Assembly: GCF_004332295.1 (NCBI RefSeq)
Contig: NZ_RXLP01000019.1
Coordinates: 248,001-312,000 of the forward strand
Length of the DNA stretch: 64,000 bases
Source of the DNA: Alloscardovia theropitheci
GTDB lineage: Bacteria; Actinomycetota; Actinomycetes; Actinomycetales; Bifidobacteriaceae
Direction: 5' to 3'
The position numbers were made by a program, and so were the translations under genes. The notes beneath the pieces were generated by a model. That model did not search any database, was not told the DNA's origin, and saw nothing but the letters and a program-made list of their open reading frames with translations. Below are positions 51,333 to 59,524 of this stretch, one piece after another (within the stretch, counting starts at the first letter, position 1; each line of letters starts with the position of its first letter).

Positions 51333-52998
51333 TTGAGCTCCCTGCTTGTGAATTAGAACTGCTTGTGTTGTTCGTGGTAGCGCTATCCGTTGAATCAGTC
51401 TGGGAAGATTCAATTTGACGTTCTAAGCTTTGAATAATATTTCGCGCATCTCGATAACCGTTGACATTAATACCGCGGCGAACGCGCTCGCGCCATCCCT
51501 GTGGCAAAGAGCGAAGCGAAACGTCAGAATCCTCTAACACATGATTGAGCGAATAACCGAAGATATTCGTATCGACACCTTGGTAAATGGCTACAACACC
51601 ATTATTATCCTTAACAAAGTATTGGCTTTGGCTCCAGTTATAAGAGACGATACCGCCAGTAATGATAGTAAGAAGCACCACAAGGCTTGCGACGATACGG
51701 ATAATACGCAAACGAACTTTACGCTTTCGGTTGATCTCAGCTTCTTCGCGACGTTTCATGCGCAAGGCTTCGGCCACATCGGGGTCATGTGGGTCATCTG
51801 CTAAAGATCCGTCATTCTTGCGAACTATAGGAATTTCACCGGTAGCAGCAATCTCAAGAGCTTCATCACCATCATGTCCTGCATAGCTTGGTGGAACGAT
51901 ACGTTGCACTTCGTACAAGGAATCAAAGTCGTCATCACTTGTATCTGAAGTGAAATCATGGGAAGCTATAGATAAACTATCGCGGTCCGAATCCTCGTCA
52001 TTTGTGCTGTGGGTATTAGCATCTGAAGACGTTTCTGGCAGTGTTTGCTGTGTCTGCTCGTTTGTAGAATTTGTTAATTGAGCTGCTTTAAGAGCTGGGG
52101 AATTAAGAATGTCGTCCGCTACGAAGCGAGGTGCAACAGCCACGAGCATGTTTAAAGTATCTGCGATTGGCTGAGGCTCTTTGCTTGCTGCTCCGCCGAC
52201 TAGGCACATTTTTGTTGATGCGTTTGCCATGGAAATAGGCGAATCCGTATCTTGTACGTCGTAAGCATCGGCAATAACCGCAGAAACATTATCAGTGCTT
52301 CCGCCCTTTTCTGCCATAGATACAAGAGTTTGAGCACATTCTTGTAAGTGTGGGTGTGTCATGAGGGTATCGCGAATCGAGCTATCGCTTACTGACCCCG
52401 AAAGGCCATCGGAGCATAATAACCAGCGATCTCCAGCTTGCGCTTTACGCACTGAAATATCAGGACGTGGATCAATATCAAAATCACCCAGTACTCGCAT
52501 AACGACATTTCGTTGTGGATGTGATTTAGCTTCTTCTTCGGTAATACGACCAGTATCAATAAGATGCTGAACGTACGAATGGTCTTTAGTAATCTGAGTA
52601 ATTTCGCCTTCACGAAGCAAATAAGCACGTGAGTCGCCGATATGAGCGATAACCCAGTATCCTGCGACTAACGCCACAGCGGTTACTGTTGTACCCATGC
52701 CAGCAAGCTGTTTTTCGCGATGCGCGCGACCTACAATGGCGTCATGAGCTGCAATAACCGATGTGGATAGCATTGTTGATACATCTTCGACAGCTTTTGA
52801 ACGCTTAGCCGTTAACGGAATGGTTTCAATATGGGCAAGAGAACGAATTGCTATGGTTGATGCGGTGTCTCCGCCAGCGTGACCACCCATTCCGTCGCAC
52901 ACTGCGACAAGGCGAACACCGGAAAAAGTAGAATCCTGATTATCTTTGCGCACCAAGCCGATATCGGAAACGGTGGTGGAAATCATATGAAGAGCCAT
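51322..52998 (-). CDS. pstP: PP2C-family serine/threonine phosphatase PstP
   Basis: A 558-residue metal-dependent phosphatase that reverses PknA/PknB phosphorylation. The catalytic domain (about 1-240) has VRKDNQDS, CDGMGGHAGGD, AHIGDSRAYLL, RNVVMRVLGDF, LLCSDGLSGSVSD and GSTDNVSAV. A long polar linker of about 180 residues, one membrane helix (about 430-450) and an extracellular domain with a Ser/Thr-rich end follow, as in mycobacterial PstP. GAGGT lies 7 bases upstream of the ATG. It starts 4 bases after the fhaB stop. Confidence 0.95.
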   Translation of the reverse strand: MALHMISTTVSDIGLVRKDNQDSTFSGVRLVAVCDGMGGHAGGDTASTIAIRSLAHIETIPLTAKRSKAVEDVSTMLSTSVIAAHDAIVGRAHREKQLAGMGTTVTAVALVAGYWVIAHIGDSRAYLLREGEITQITKDHSYVQHLIDTGRITEEEAKSHPQRNVVMRVLGDFDIDPRPDISVRKAQAGDRWLLCSDGLSGSVSDSSIRDTLMTHPHLQECAQTLVSMAEKGGSTDNVSAVIADAYDVQDTDSPISMANASTKMCLVGGAASKEPQPIADTLNMLVAVAPRFVADDILNSPALKAAQLTNSTNEQTQQTLPETSSDANTHSTNDEDSDRDSLSIASHDFTSDTSDDDFDSLYEVQRIVPPSYAGHDGDEALEIAATGEIPIVRKNDGSLADDPHDPDVAEALRMKRREEAEINRKRKVRLRIIRIVASLVVLLTIITGGIVSYNWSQSQYFVKDNNGVVAIYQGVDTNIFGYSLNHVLEDSDVSLRSLPQGWRERVRRGINVNGYRDARNIIQSLERQIESSQTDSTDSATTNNTSSSNSQAGSSSEN

Positions 52999-53002
52999 TC
53001 GT

Positions 53003-53569
53003 CTACCTCAATTCGAATGTGGTAGCACCAATGCGAACTGGCACTCCAGGAGACAGTAACGATACTGAATGTATGGGTTGGCCGGCAACTTTCGTACCAT
53101 TTGTCGATCCGAGATCCTCAACGGCCCATTGACCGGTGTGAGCATCGTGGAATACGCGGGCATGATGAGAAGAAACGAATTCGTCATCGAGGATAACATC
53201 ATTATTTGCCGCGCGACCTAATGTAATCGGTTCACTGCTCAGAGGCATAGTGGTTCCTGATAATGGACCATCGATAATTGTTAATACAGCAGGAGCATAG
53301 TTATTGGTGCTATGAGTGAGCGGCGCGGAAGAGGAAGAAGCCGCATATTGCGATGCTAAAGAATTATCAGTCGGGACAACTACAGGGGTACGCGAACTAA
53401 CCGCAACCATTGCTTCGCGCTGCGTATCACGATTTCGCCCCCTGCGACGGGAACGATGAGGCGCGAGAGACTCGATGTCACGATTAATTGCACGGACGGC
53501 AAGCCATACGAAAATCCATAAACCTATAAGGAAACCATACTTAAGAATGGCAAAAGTTAAGTCTGTCAT
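53003..53569 (-). CDS. fhaB: FHA-domain protein FhaB (FipA type)
   Basis: A 188-residue protein with an N-terminal membrane helix (about 7-27), a basic and Ser-rich linker and a C-terminal FHA domain (about 95-188: LSSEPITLGRAANNDVILDDEFVSSHHARVF, VEDLGSTNGTKVAG), which binds phosphothreonine. It is probably a PknB/PknA substrate and adaptor in cell division. The ribosome site is weak; with pstP 4 bases downstream it is in the same transcript. Confidence 0.94.
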   Translation of the reverse strand: MTDLTFAILKYGFLIGLWIFVWLAVRAINRDIESLAPHRSRRRGRNRDTQREAMVAVSSRTPVVVPTDNSLASQYAASSSSAPLTHSTNNYAPAVLTIIDGPLSGTTMPLSSEPITLGRAANNDVILDDEFVSSHHARVFHDAHTGQWAVEDLGSTNGTKVAGQPIHSVSLLSPGVPVRIGATTFELR

Positions 53570-53599
53570 GCTATTGCTAATTCTACCTATTACTAAATG

Positions 53600-54298
53600 C
53601 TATTCTGATACTGCGCTTGTCCAAAAGAGGATGCGCGTGCGACCGATAGTAATAGTATTCCCATCAAGCAGAGTAGCTGCAGGAGTTTGGTGTCCTTCGA
53701 CATAAGTTCCGTTCGTTGACCCCATATCGCGTGCGATTACCCCATTATCTGTAATATCAATTTCGAGATGGTTTCGCGAAATTCCAGGATCGTCGATAAC
53801 GATATCGCTAGATGATCCACGGCCGATAATTGTTTTGTTTGCTGTGAGAAGATATTGGCGACCGTTAATTTCAAGAACTGGGCAATCCTTAGTACCAGCT
53901 GAAGTGGTAACAGGTGCAGCATTTCCTTGAACAGATTCAGAGCTTACGCTGAAATCGCCTTTAGCAAGGTCTAAATCTTCCTCAAAAATAACGACAACAG
54001 GACCGACAAAGGCATAGTGCTGGCTTTCAGCATACTTTGTGAGGTTATCTGCGAGTTCGTTCGCGAGAGTTTCGCTACCCCATTTTTCGATATTATCAAA
54101 ATCAGGTGTTGACAGCTTTAGACGGTACTCATTCGGAGCTACGGTTCTATCGCGACCTACGCTCATACTTTGCGCATCAATTTCACGCTCCAAAGCACTG
54201 GAAAGATCAACTGGCTGTAAATCTTTGGAGCCAAAACGCGAGAAAGCACCTTCGACTGCGCCCTCTACGGACTTTTCCAAACGATCCAAGAATCCCAT
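53600..54298 (-). CDS. fhaA: DUF3662/FHA-domain protein FhaA
   Basis: A 232-residue protein: an N-terminal DUF3662 domain (about 1-115, with LEKSVEGAVEGAFSRFGSKDLQPVDLSSALEREID), a short linker and a C-terminal FHA domain (about 145-230: NKTIIGRGSSSDIVIDDPGISRNHLEIDI, RDMGSTNGTYVEG). In mycobacteria FhaA binds phosphorylated MviN and restrains peptidoglycan synthesis; the linker here is much shorter. AAGGGGAC precedes the ATG. It is the first gene of the kinase operon, so the operon promoter lies upstream of 54298. Confidence 0.94.
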   Translation of the reverse strand: MGFLDRLEKSVEGAVEGAFSRFGSKDLQPVDLSSALEREIDAQSMSVGRDRTVAPNEYRLKLSTPDFDNIEKWGSETLANELADNLTKYAESQHYAFVGPVVVIFEEDLDLAKGDFSVSSESVQGNAAPVTTSAGTKDCPVLEINGRQYLLTANKTIIGRGSSSDIVIDDPGISRNHLEIDITDNGVIARDMGSTNGTYVEGHQTPAATLLDGNTITIGRTRILFWTSAVSE

Positions 54299-54755
54299 GC
54301 TGTCCCCTTCATAGAACTATGCACATAACTATTCTCTATTTTTAATGCAAAAAGATTAAGTTGAGAGATTTTTACGCGCATTCACACACGCCATACACAA
54401 CTACGGGCATAATGACGTGTCGAGCAGGCACGTTCTTGGTTTAAATTCGATATACGATGAATGTCTTAGCGCGTTATGTCGTTATGTTGTTGCCATTATG
54501 GCGTAGAACGGGATTACTAATGAGTATATTCGAAAAATTCACGATAAAAATGTGATACAAATCTTACGAAAATCATGGGAAATAGGCGCGTTGAAAGTAG
54601 TAGAAGGTTGTAATGTAGTATACATAACGATATATGTCGGCAGATGTACGACGGATGTATGGTTAATGTCGAGATTTAGACTTTAAACGATAAGTAAATA
54701 CGGATAATTGAATGCAGACAAAACGTCAGCTGAGAGAGGTACCTGAGGAGAAGTG
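54299..54755. other. Divergent promoter region of fhaA operon and hydrolase gene
   Basis: No gene is visible in this 457-base region between divergent genes. It must contain the kinase operon promoter and the hydrolase promoter. On the minus strand TTGCAT and TATGTG are spaced by 17 bases about 30 bases before fhaA, a weak candidate. Small near-repeats (GTTATGTC/GTTATGTT near 54475) are present without clear meaning. Confidence 0.45.
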
Positions 54756-55889
54756 ATGCAGCTAGATGAACGCGCCGCTGAGTTTGGCGTCACATTCCTT
54801 GATGATACGACAGATGAATCGTATTTTATGGGCATGAAAGGTGTGCATGCCATTCTTGATGCGTTTATGTCTGAAGGATGGCTTGAGCCTGCAGGGCCGC
54901 AGGACGTGGAAACCACTGATTTTCGGGGAATGAAAGTTGCTCCACATCCACGCAGTGCACACAATGGTGAGGGACTGCATTACGTTCATATCGATGCCAA
55001 GTACCCGCGCGAGAATACACCGAGCATAGTGATGCTTAATGGCTTCACGGAAACCGTTGAACATATGATTGAAATTGCCTATTATTTTTGGCAAGCTGGA
55101 TACGATATTTACATTCCGGAACATCGCGGGCATGGGCTTTCTCCTCGAGATGTTGATGATCTAGGGGTGATTTGGATTGATGATTACCGACGTTATGTAG
55201 CTGACGTTGAAAAACTCATTCAATCTGTTGTACGTCCTCATGCTCAGCAAGCTTTTGGAGACAAAGCTCCTGTATATGTGTACGGTCATTCGATGGGTGG
55301 AGGAATTGCAATAGCATTAGCTGAGCATGCGCCATCGTTGGTTGATAAGTACGTCCTAACGTGTCCAATGGTTGCTCCTCGAAGTACTTTGCCTGATTGG
55401 CTGACAAAAGTTGTGGCCAGCGTAGGCGCAATCTTCAAAAGTAAGAGTCGCATTTACCCATCGCGTAAGCAGCTGGAATTCAATACAATTTTTGATGAGA
55501 ATTATGCGCGTGGTCTCAATCATGGCCGTGCTTTGTGGCTTCATGAACATCGTTGTGCTGTTGAGACAAGCCAGATGTACGCTCCATCATATGGGTGGCT
55601 TAAAGCTGCAATTAATCTTACACAGTATATTCGCCGTCCGGAAAATGAATCACGTATTACGTCAGATATTCTTATGTTTTATGTGGAAAATGATGCGTGG
55701 GTGAGTACTGAACAGCAAGAAGCTTTCTATAAGGAAGTTAATGAGCTGGCTGAGTCAAACGGACGCCCAGCTCCTGTTACGGCATATAAAATGCCACATT
55801 CACGTCATGAGATGGAAGCTGAGAAAACTGAGGTTGTACACGAGATGGTGGATACAATTCTTGATTTTCTCGGATATCGTGCCGATTAA
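54756..55889 (+). CDS. Alpha/beta hydrolase (monoacylglycerol lipase/lysophospholipase-like)
   Basis: A 377-residue serine hydrolase of the Hydrolase_4 group. It has VMLNGFTETVEHMIEIAYYFWQAGYDIYIPEHRGHGLSPRDVDD, nucleophile Ser179 in YGHSMGGGIAIALAEH, an Asp in FYVENDAWVSTEQQ and a His in MPHSRHEMEAE. There is no signal peptide, so it is cytosolic. It likely cleaves monoglycerides or lysophospholipids. The start at 54756 is 5 bases after GAGGAG; a GTG just before is too close. It is transcribed alone, away from fhaA. Confidence 0.9.
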   Translation: MQLDERAAEFGVTFLDDTTDESYFMGMKGVHAILDAFMSEGWLEPAGPQDVETTDFRGMKVAPHPRSAHNGEGLHYVHIDAKYPRENTPSIVMLNGFTETVEHMIEIAYYFWQAGYDIYIPEHRGHGLSPRDVDDLGVIWIDDYRRYVADVEKLIQSVVRPHAQQAFGDKAPVYVYGHSMGGGIAIALAEHAPSLVDKYVLTCPMVAPRSTLPDWLTKVVASVGAIFKSKSRIYPSRKQLEFNTIFDENYARGLNHGRALWLHEHRCAVETSQMYAPSYGWLKAAINLTQYIRRPENESRITSDILMFYVENDAWVSTEQQEAFYKEVNELAESNGRPAPVTAYKMPHSRHEMEAEKTEVVHEMVDTILDFLGYRAD

Positions 55890-55974
55890 GGCATCGAATA
55901 GACGATAGATACAATAGATTCTGCAATAGGAAATATGGATTAAGGTAGTCGCAGGAATTCCTCTAAACATCGAG

Positions 55975-56023
55975 TTGACATTTGTAAACTCGATGCTTAT
56001 GCTTGGTGTAGTTTACAAATGTA
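55975..56023 (+). promoter_or_regulatory. Copper-responsive promoter with two cop boxes
   Basis: A near-consensus promoter, -35 TTGACA (55975-55980), 17-base spacer and -10 TATGCT (55998-56003), is flanked by two CopY-type boxes: GACATTTGTA (55977-55986, one mismatch to TACANNTGTA) and TACAAATGTA (56014-56023, perfect). Larger 11-bp inverted arms (55979-55989 and 56011-56021) show mirrored placement. The repressor encoded next would block RNA polymerase until copper rises. Confidence 0.9.
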
Positions 56024-56041
56024 ATCTATGTGTGAGGAACT

Positions 56042-56437
56042 ATGCAGATATCTGATGCTGAGTGGCGGCTCATGAAAATCTTATGGATGCGCGGCTCTAT
56101 GACAAGCTCGCAGCTGATAAAAATCATACGTGATCAGTTCGAATGGACGGACTCAACTGTCAAGACGCTTCTGTCGAGATTAGTAAAGAAATCTATGGTT
56201 GAGCGCAATAAGGTTAATGGTTTTTACGAGTATCATGCGCTTCTTACTCAAGATGATGCTATCTGTCTTATGACTGAAGACATACGCGACAAAGTATGCT
56301 CGCGAAAGGTGAAGAATCTTATTTCGAAACTCATCGATGAGTGCGATTTTACGTCAGATGATATTAATACCTTACGTAATCAGTTAGAAGATAAGAAACG
56401 TGAAGCTGTGGGGCATGTGACATGTAATTGTTTGTGA
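56042..56437 (+). CDS. CopY/BlaI-family copper-responsive repressor
   Basis: A 131-residue winged-helix repressor (penicillinase repressor family): SDAEWRLMKILWMRGSMTSSQLIKIIRDQFEWTDSTVKTLLSRLVKKSMVERNKVNGFYEYHAL. The C-terminus ends in CNC plus another Cys, HVTCNCL, a partial version of the CxCx4CxC metal site of CopY. GTGAGGA lies just upstream. It is the first gene of the copper operon and binds the two cop boxes at its own promoter. The single CxC end is unusual and could change copper sensing. Confidence 0.92.
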   Translation: MQISDAEWRLMKILWMRGSMTSSQLIKIIRDQFEWTDSTVKTLLSRLVKKSMVERNKVNGFYEYHALLTQDDAICLMTEDIRDKVCSRKVKNLISKLIDECDFTSDDINTLRNQLEDKKREAVGHVTCNCL

Positions 56438-56517
56438 ATTCACGGCGATTATTGAATATGGGATTATCTAATAAATGCACGGTAATGAACTAACGAAATT
56501 GTATGAAATGAGGAAAG

Positions 56518-56892
56518 ATGATTACGAATATTGTAGTAGTTCTTGTTGGGATTGGATTGATAGCGTTTATCATATGGTGGTTTTTCGCTAATCACGAGCA
56601 AGATGGTACGCGTGCAACCCAAATGGGCAACCATCAAGAAATTGAAGTTGAGGTATTGGGAGGATATAGTCCTCAAACGATAGTACTTGAAAAGGGAAAA
56701 CCAGCAACAATTATTTTTAATCGGAAAGATCCATCATCATGTTTGGACCAAGTTGTACTCCCAGACTTTGGAGTACAGGCTGATTTGCCCTTAGGTGAGA
56801 AATACTCGATTCAGATAGAGCCAGATAAAGCAGGAGAATTTAACTATGCCTGTGGCATGAACATGATGCACGGAAAAATTCGCGTCGAATAG
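56518..56892 (+). CDS. Membrane-anchored cupredoxin
   Basis: A 124-residue protein: one N-terminal membrane helix (about 4-24) followed by a cupredoxin_1 domain (about 38-124: EVLGGYSPQTIVLEKGKPATIIFNRKDPSSCLDQVVLPDFGV ... EFNYACGMNMMHGKIRV). Possible ligands are Cys77, Cys114, Met116 and Met118. AGGAAAG precedes the start. The domain is a clear homologue of the N-terminal part of the ATPase encoded next, so the two may exchange copper. It lies between the repressor and copA in one operon. Confidence 0.88.
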   Translation: MITNIVVVLVGIGLIAFIIWWFFANHEQDGTRATQMGNHQEIEVEVLGGYSPQTIVLEKGKPATIIFNRKDPSSCLDQVVLPDFGVQADLPLGEKYSIQIEPDKAGEFNYACGMNMMHGKIRVE

Positions 56893-56954
56893 CGCTGAAA
56901 ATAATGACTGAACAATCATGCATGAGAGAGCAGAGTGCAGAGCGGGGAGAAGAA

Positions 56955-59321
56955 ATGATGAACAGAGAGCAAACAGTTCGGATTGAGGCGAATCAAGGGT
57001 ATGACCCACAGCATTTTGAACTTGTACAAGGCATACCTGCACGAATAACTTTTCATCGAACTAATCCTTCAGCATGCTATAACAGCATAGTTTTCGAAAA
57101 AGAAGGTATTCACGAGGAACTTCCACTGGACAGTGATTTCGATATCGAATTTACTCCCCAGGAAACCGGCACTTTTGAATTTACATGTGGTATGAATATG
57201 CAAAAGGGCTCGTATACCGTGCGCGAGGCTAACGCGAATACGTGTACAGAATGCAATCACGAAATACATGAAGAAAAGAATTGCTGTGTAAAAGATAAAC
57301 ATGTACATACCGGCGAGAATGCTCACGAACATAATCAGAGCCATATGGACACGAATAAGCATGCATGCTCGCATCATAACGACGCTCAGCACGATATAAA
57401 ACATACGCTTGGATTACAGCAACGTTTCTGGATATCTGCTGTACTAGGCGCTGTTTTGCTCGTACTCATGGTAGGGATGTTTACCGGGACGATGAGCCAT
57501 ACGGTGGTGAGATGGGGGACATTTATAGCGACAACCCCGATTATGCTCGCCTCCGGCGCTCCCTTTATGACTAGCGCATGGCAGTCCTTTAAAAAACATA
57601 ATGCGAATATGGATACGCTTGTGGCATTAGGCACAGGTGTGGCCTATATCTACAGTCTTATTGCGCTTTTTATGGGGTTACCAGTTTATTTTGAAAGCGC
57701 TGGATTTATTATTTTCTTCGTACTCCTGGGACAGATATTTGAAGAAAAGATGCGTAGTAATGCTTCTCATGCGGTTGAAAAATTACTTGATTTGCAGACT
57801 AAGTCTGCTCACGTATTGCGCGACGGGACATATATCGAGATTCCACGTGAAGAACTAAAAGTTGGCGATATTATCCGTGTTCTACCCGGTGAAAAAATTG
57901 CCGTAGATGGTGTGATTGTTGAGGGGCGAACAGCAATCGATGAATCAATGGTTACCGGTGAAAGCATGCCAACGTCTAAGAGCGTGGGTGATGCTGTTAT
58001 AGGATCAACGATAAATACTACGGGAACGATAGTTTTTCGTGCGGAAAAAGTTGGTTCAAATACGATGCTCGCGCAAATCGTTGATTTTGTAAAGCAAGCT
58101 CAATCAAGTCATGCTCCGATACAAAATCTTACGGATAAGATTTCGCATATTTTCGTCCCGACTGTTGTGATTTTGTCAATTCTTACTTTCCTTACATGGT
58201 TTGTCGTTGTAGGGGCAAGCCCAATAGATGCTTTGGTTTATGCGGTTTCTGTACTTATTATCGCGTGCCCTTGTGCATTGGGGTTGGCGACTCCTACAGC
58301 ATTAATGGTGGGAACTGCGCGTAGCGCCGCCATGGGTGTCTTGATAAAGAACGGTGCTGCATTACAGGAGACCTCAAAAATTGATACGGTTGTTTTTGAT
58401 AAGACGGGGACACTAACAATAGGCAAGCCTATTGTTAGTGATATCGTGGGCGACGCTCATGAAGTCTTGCGATTAGCTGCATCTGTTGAGCGCAATTCTG
58501 AGCATCCTCTTGCTGGAGCGATAACTGAGCGTGCCCAGCAAGAAGGCATAGAACTTAATGAGGCATATGATTTTGAGGCGTTATCAGGCTTGGGAGTACG
58601 TGCACATATCGATGGTCATGTCGTTGTACTCGGGAATGAGAAAATCCATGAGAATCATACTTTCGATGTGCAACTGAGAAAACGTATGAGTGAGATGAAT
58701 AATGATGCTAAAACTGTGGTAATTGTTGGTGTCGATAACAAAATCGTAGGGCTTATAGCAATTCAAGATGCGCCGAAGGAGTCAGCTCAATCGGCTATTG
58801 CATCTTTGAAAAAACGTGGTTTGCGAACGGTGATGCTCACGGGAGATAATGAAAAAGTTGCTCATGCTATCGCTCAAAAAGTGGGAATTGACGAAGTGAT
58901 ATCTGATGTGCTTCCGCAAGAAAAGGCGGATGTGATTTCGACTTTGCGTGCAGATGGAGCGACAGTTGCATTTGTTGGCGATGGTATTAATGACGCACCT
59001 GCATTAAGTGTAGCTGATGTTGGAATTGCCATGGGAACGGGGACGGATATCGCGATAGAAGCTGGCTCGGTAGTACTTACTCATAATGATTTGCGTGGTG
59101 TAGTTCGAGCTTATGATATGAGTAAAAAGACGTTTAACCGCATTATTCTTAATCTATTCTGGGCGTCAATTTATAACGTAATTGGCATACCTATTGCCGC
59201 CGGAATTTTTGCTAGTGTCGGATTTGTGCTTAATCCGGAAATCTCTGGTTTAGCTATGGCGTTGAGTTCAGTTTCAGTTCTAGCTAGCTCACTTCTTCTG
59301 AATGTGAGCAAGGTCGAATAG
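56955..59321 (+). CDS. copA: Cupredoxin-fused copper-exporting P1B-type ATPase (CopA)
   Basis: A 788-residue P-type ATPase. Instead of the usual HMA domains it begins with a cupredoxin-like domain (about 5-88, FEFTCGMNMQKG) and a His/Cys-rich linker (about 95-145: several CxxC, HxH and HHN stretches), then eight membrane helices with CPC at 438-440 (ACPCALGLATP), the phosphorylation site Asp482 in DKTGTLT, SEHPLA, and GDGINDAPALS. It exports copper(I). The start at 56955 has GGGGAG upstream; an ATG at 56904 adds a poorly supported 17 residues. A 14-bp inverted repeat lies inside the gene. A terminator follows. Confidence 0.93.
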   Translation: MMNREQTVRIEANQGYDPQHFELVQGIPARITFHRTNPSACYNSIVFEKEGIHEELPLDSDFDIEFTPQETGTFEFTCGMNMQKGSYTVREANANTCTECNHEIHEEKNCCVKDKHVHTGENAHEHNQSHMDTNKHACSHHNDAQHDIKHTLGLQQRFWISAVLGAVLLVLMVGMFTGTMSHTVVRWGTFIATTPIMLASGAPFMTSAWQSFKKHNANMDTLVALGTGVAYIYSLIALFMGLPVYFESAGFIIFFVLLGQIFEEKMRSNASHAVEKLLDLQTKSAHVLRDGTYIEIPREELKVGDIIRVLPGEKIAVDGVIVEGRTAIDESMVTGESMPTSKSVGDAVIGSTINTTGTIVFRAEKVGSNTMLAQIVDFVKQAQSSHAPIQNLTDKISHIFVPTVVILSILTFLTWFVVVGASPIDALVYAVSVLIIACPCALGLATPTALMVGTARSAAMGVLIKNGAALQETSKIDTVVFDKTGTLTIGKPIVSDIVGDAHEVLRLAASVERNSEHPLAGAITERAQQEGIELNEAYDFEALSGLGVRAHIDGHVVVLGNEKIHENHTFDVQLRKRMSEMNNDAKTVVIVGVDNKIVGLIAIQDAPKESAQSAIASLKKRGLRTVMLTGDNEKVAHAIAQKVGIDEVISDVLPQEKADVISTLRADGATVAFVGDGINDAPALSVADVGIAMGTGTDIAIEAGSVVLTHNDLRGVVRAYDMSKKTFNRIILNLFWASIYNVIGIPIAAGIFASVGFVLNPEISGLAMALSSVSVLASSLLLNVSKVE
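58411..58440 (+). repeat. Inverted repeat inside copA
   Basis: Two perfect 14-bp arms (58411-58424 and 58427-58440) are separated by 2 bases, within codons just after the DKTGT motif. In RNA it would be a strong hairpin in the middle of the message. Confidence 0.8.
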
Positions 59322-59358
59322 AGCAATCTAATTGGCATATTAGGCATTGGTTATAGAA

Positions 59359-59400
59359 ATTTCTCGAGTTGTTACGTAATAATAACTCGAGAAAATTTAT
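59359..59400 (+). terminator. Terminator of the copper operon
   Basis: A 15-bp stem with one G-T pair (59359-59373 with 59379-59393) and a 5-nt loop is followed by a T-rich run, about 40 bases past the copA stop. Confidence 0.88.
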
Positions 59401-59524
59401 TAATTTTTATAAAAATTCTATGAAGAAATGTGATATGTACGATAATAAATACTTCATAAGTTCTCAATGAGTTGTAAGATGTATCTCTGAATTTGGAGTC
59501 AGGGCAAAGCGAAGGTCGGGAAGT

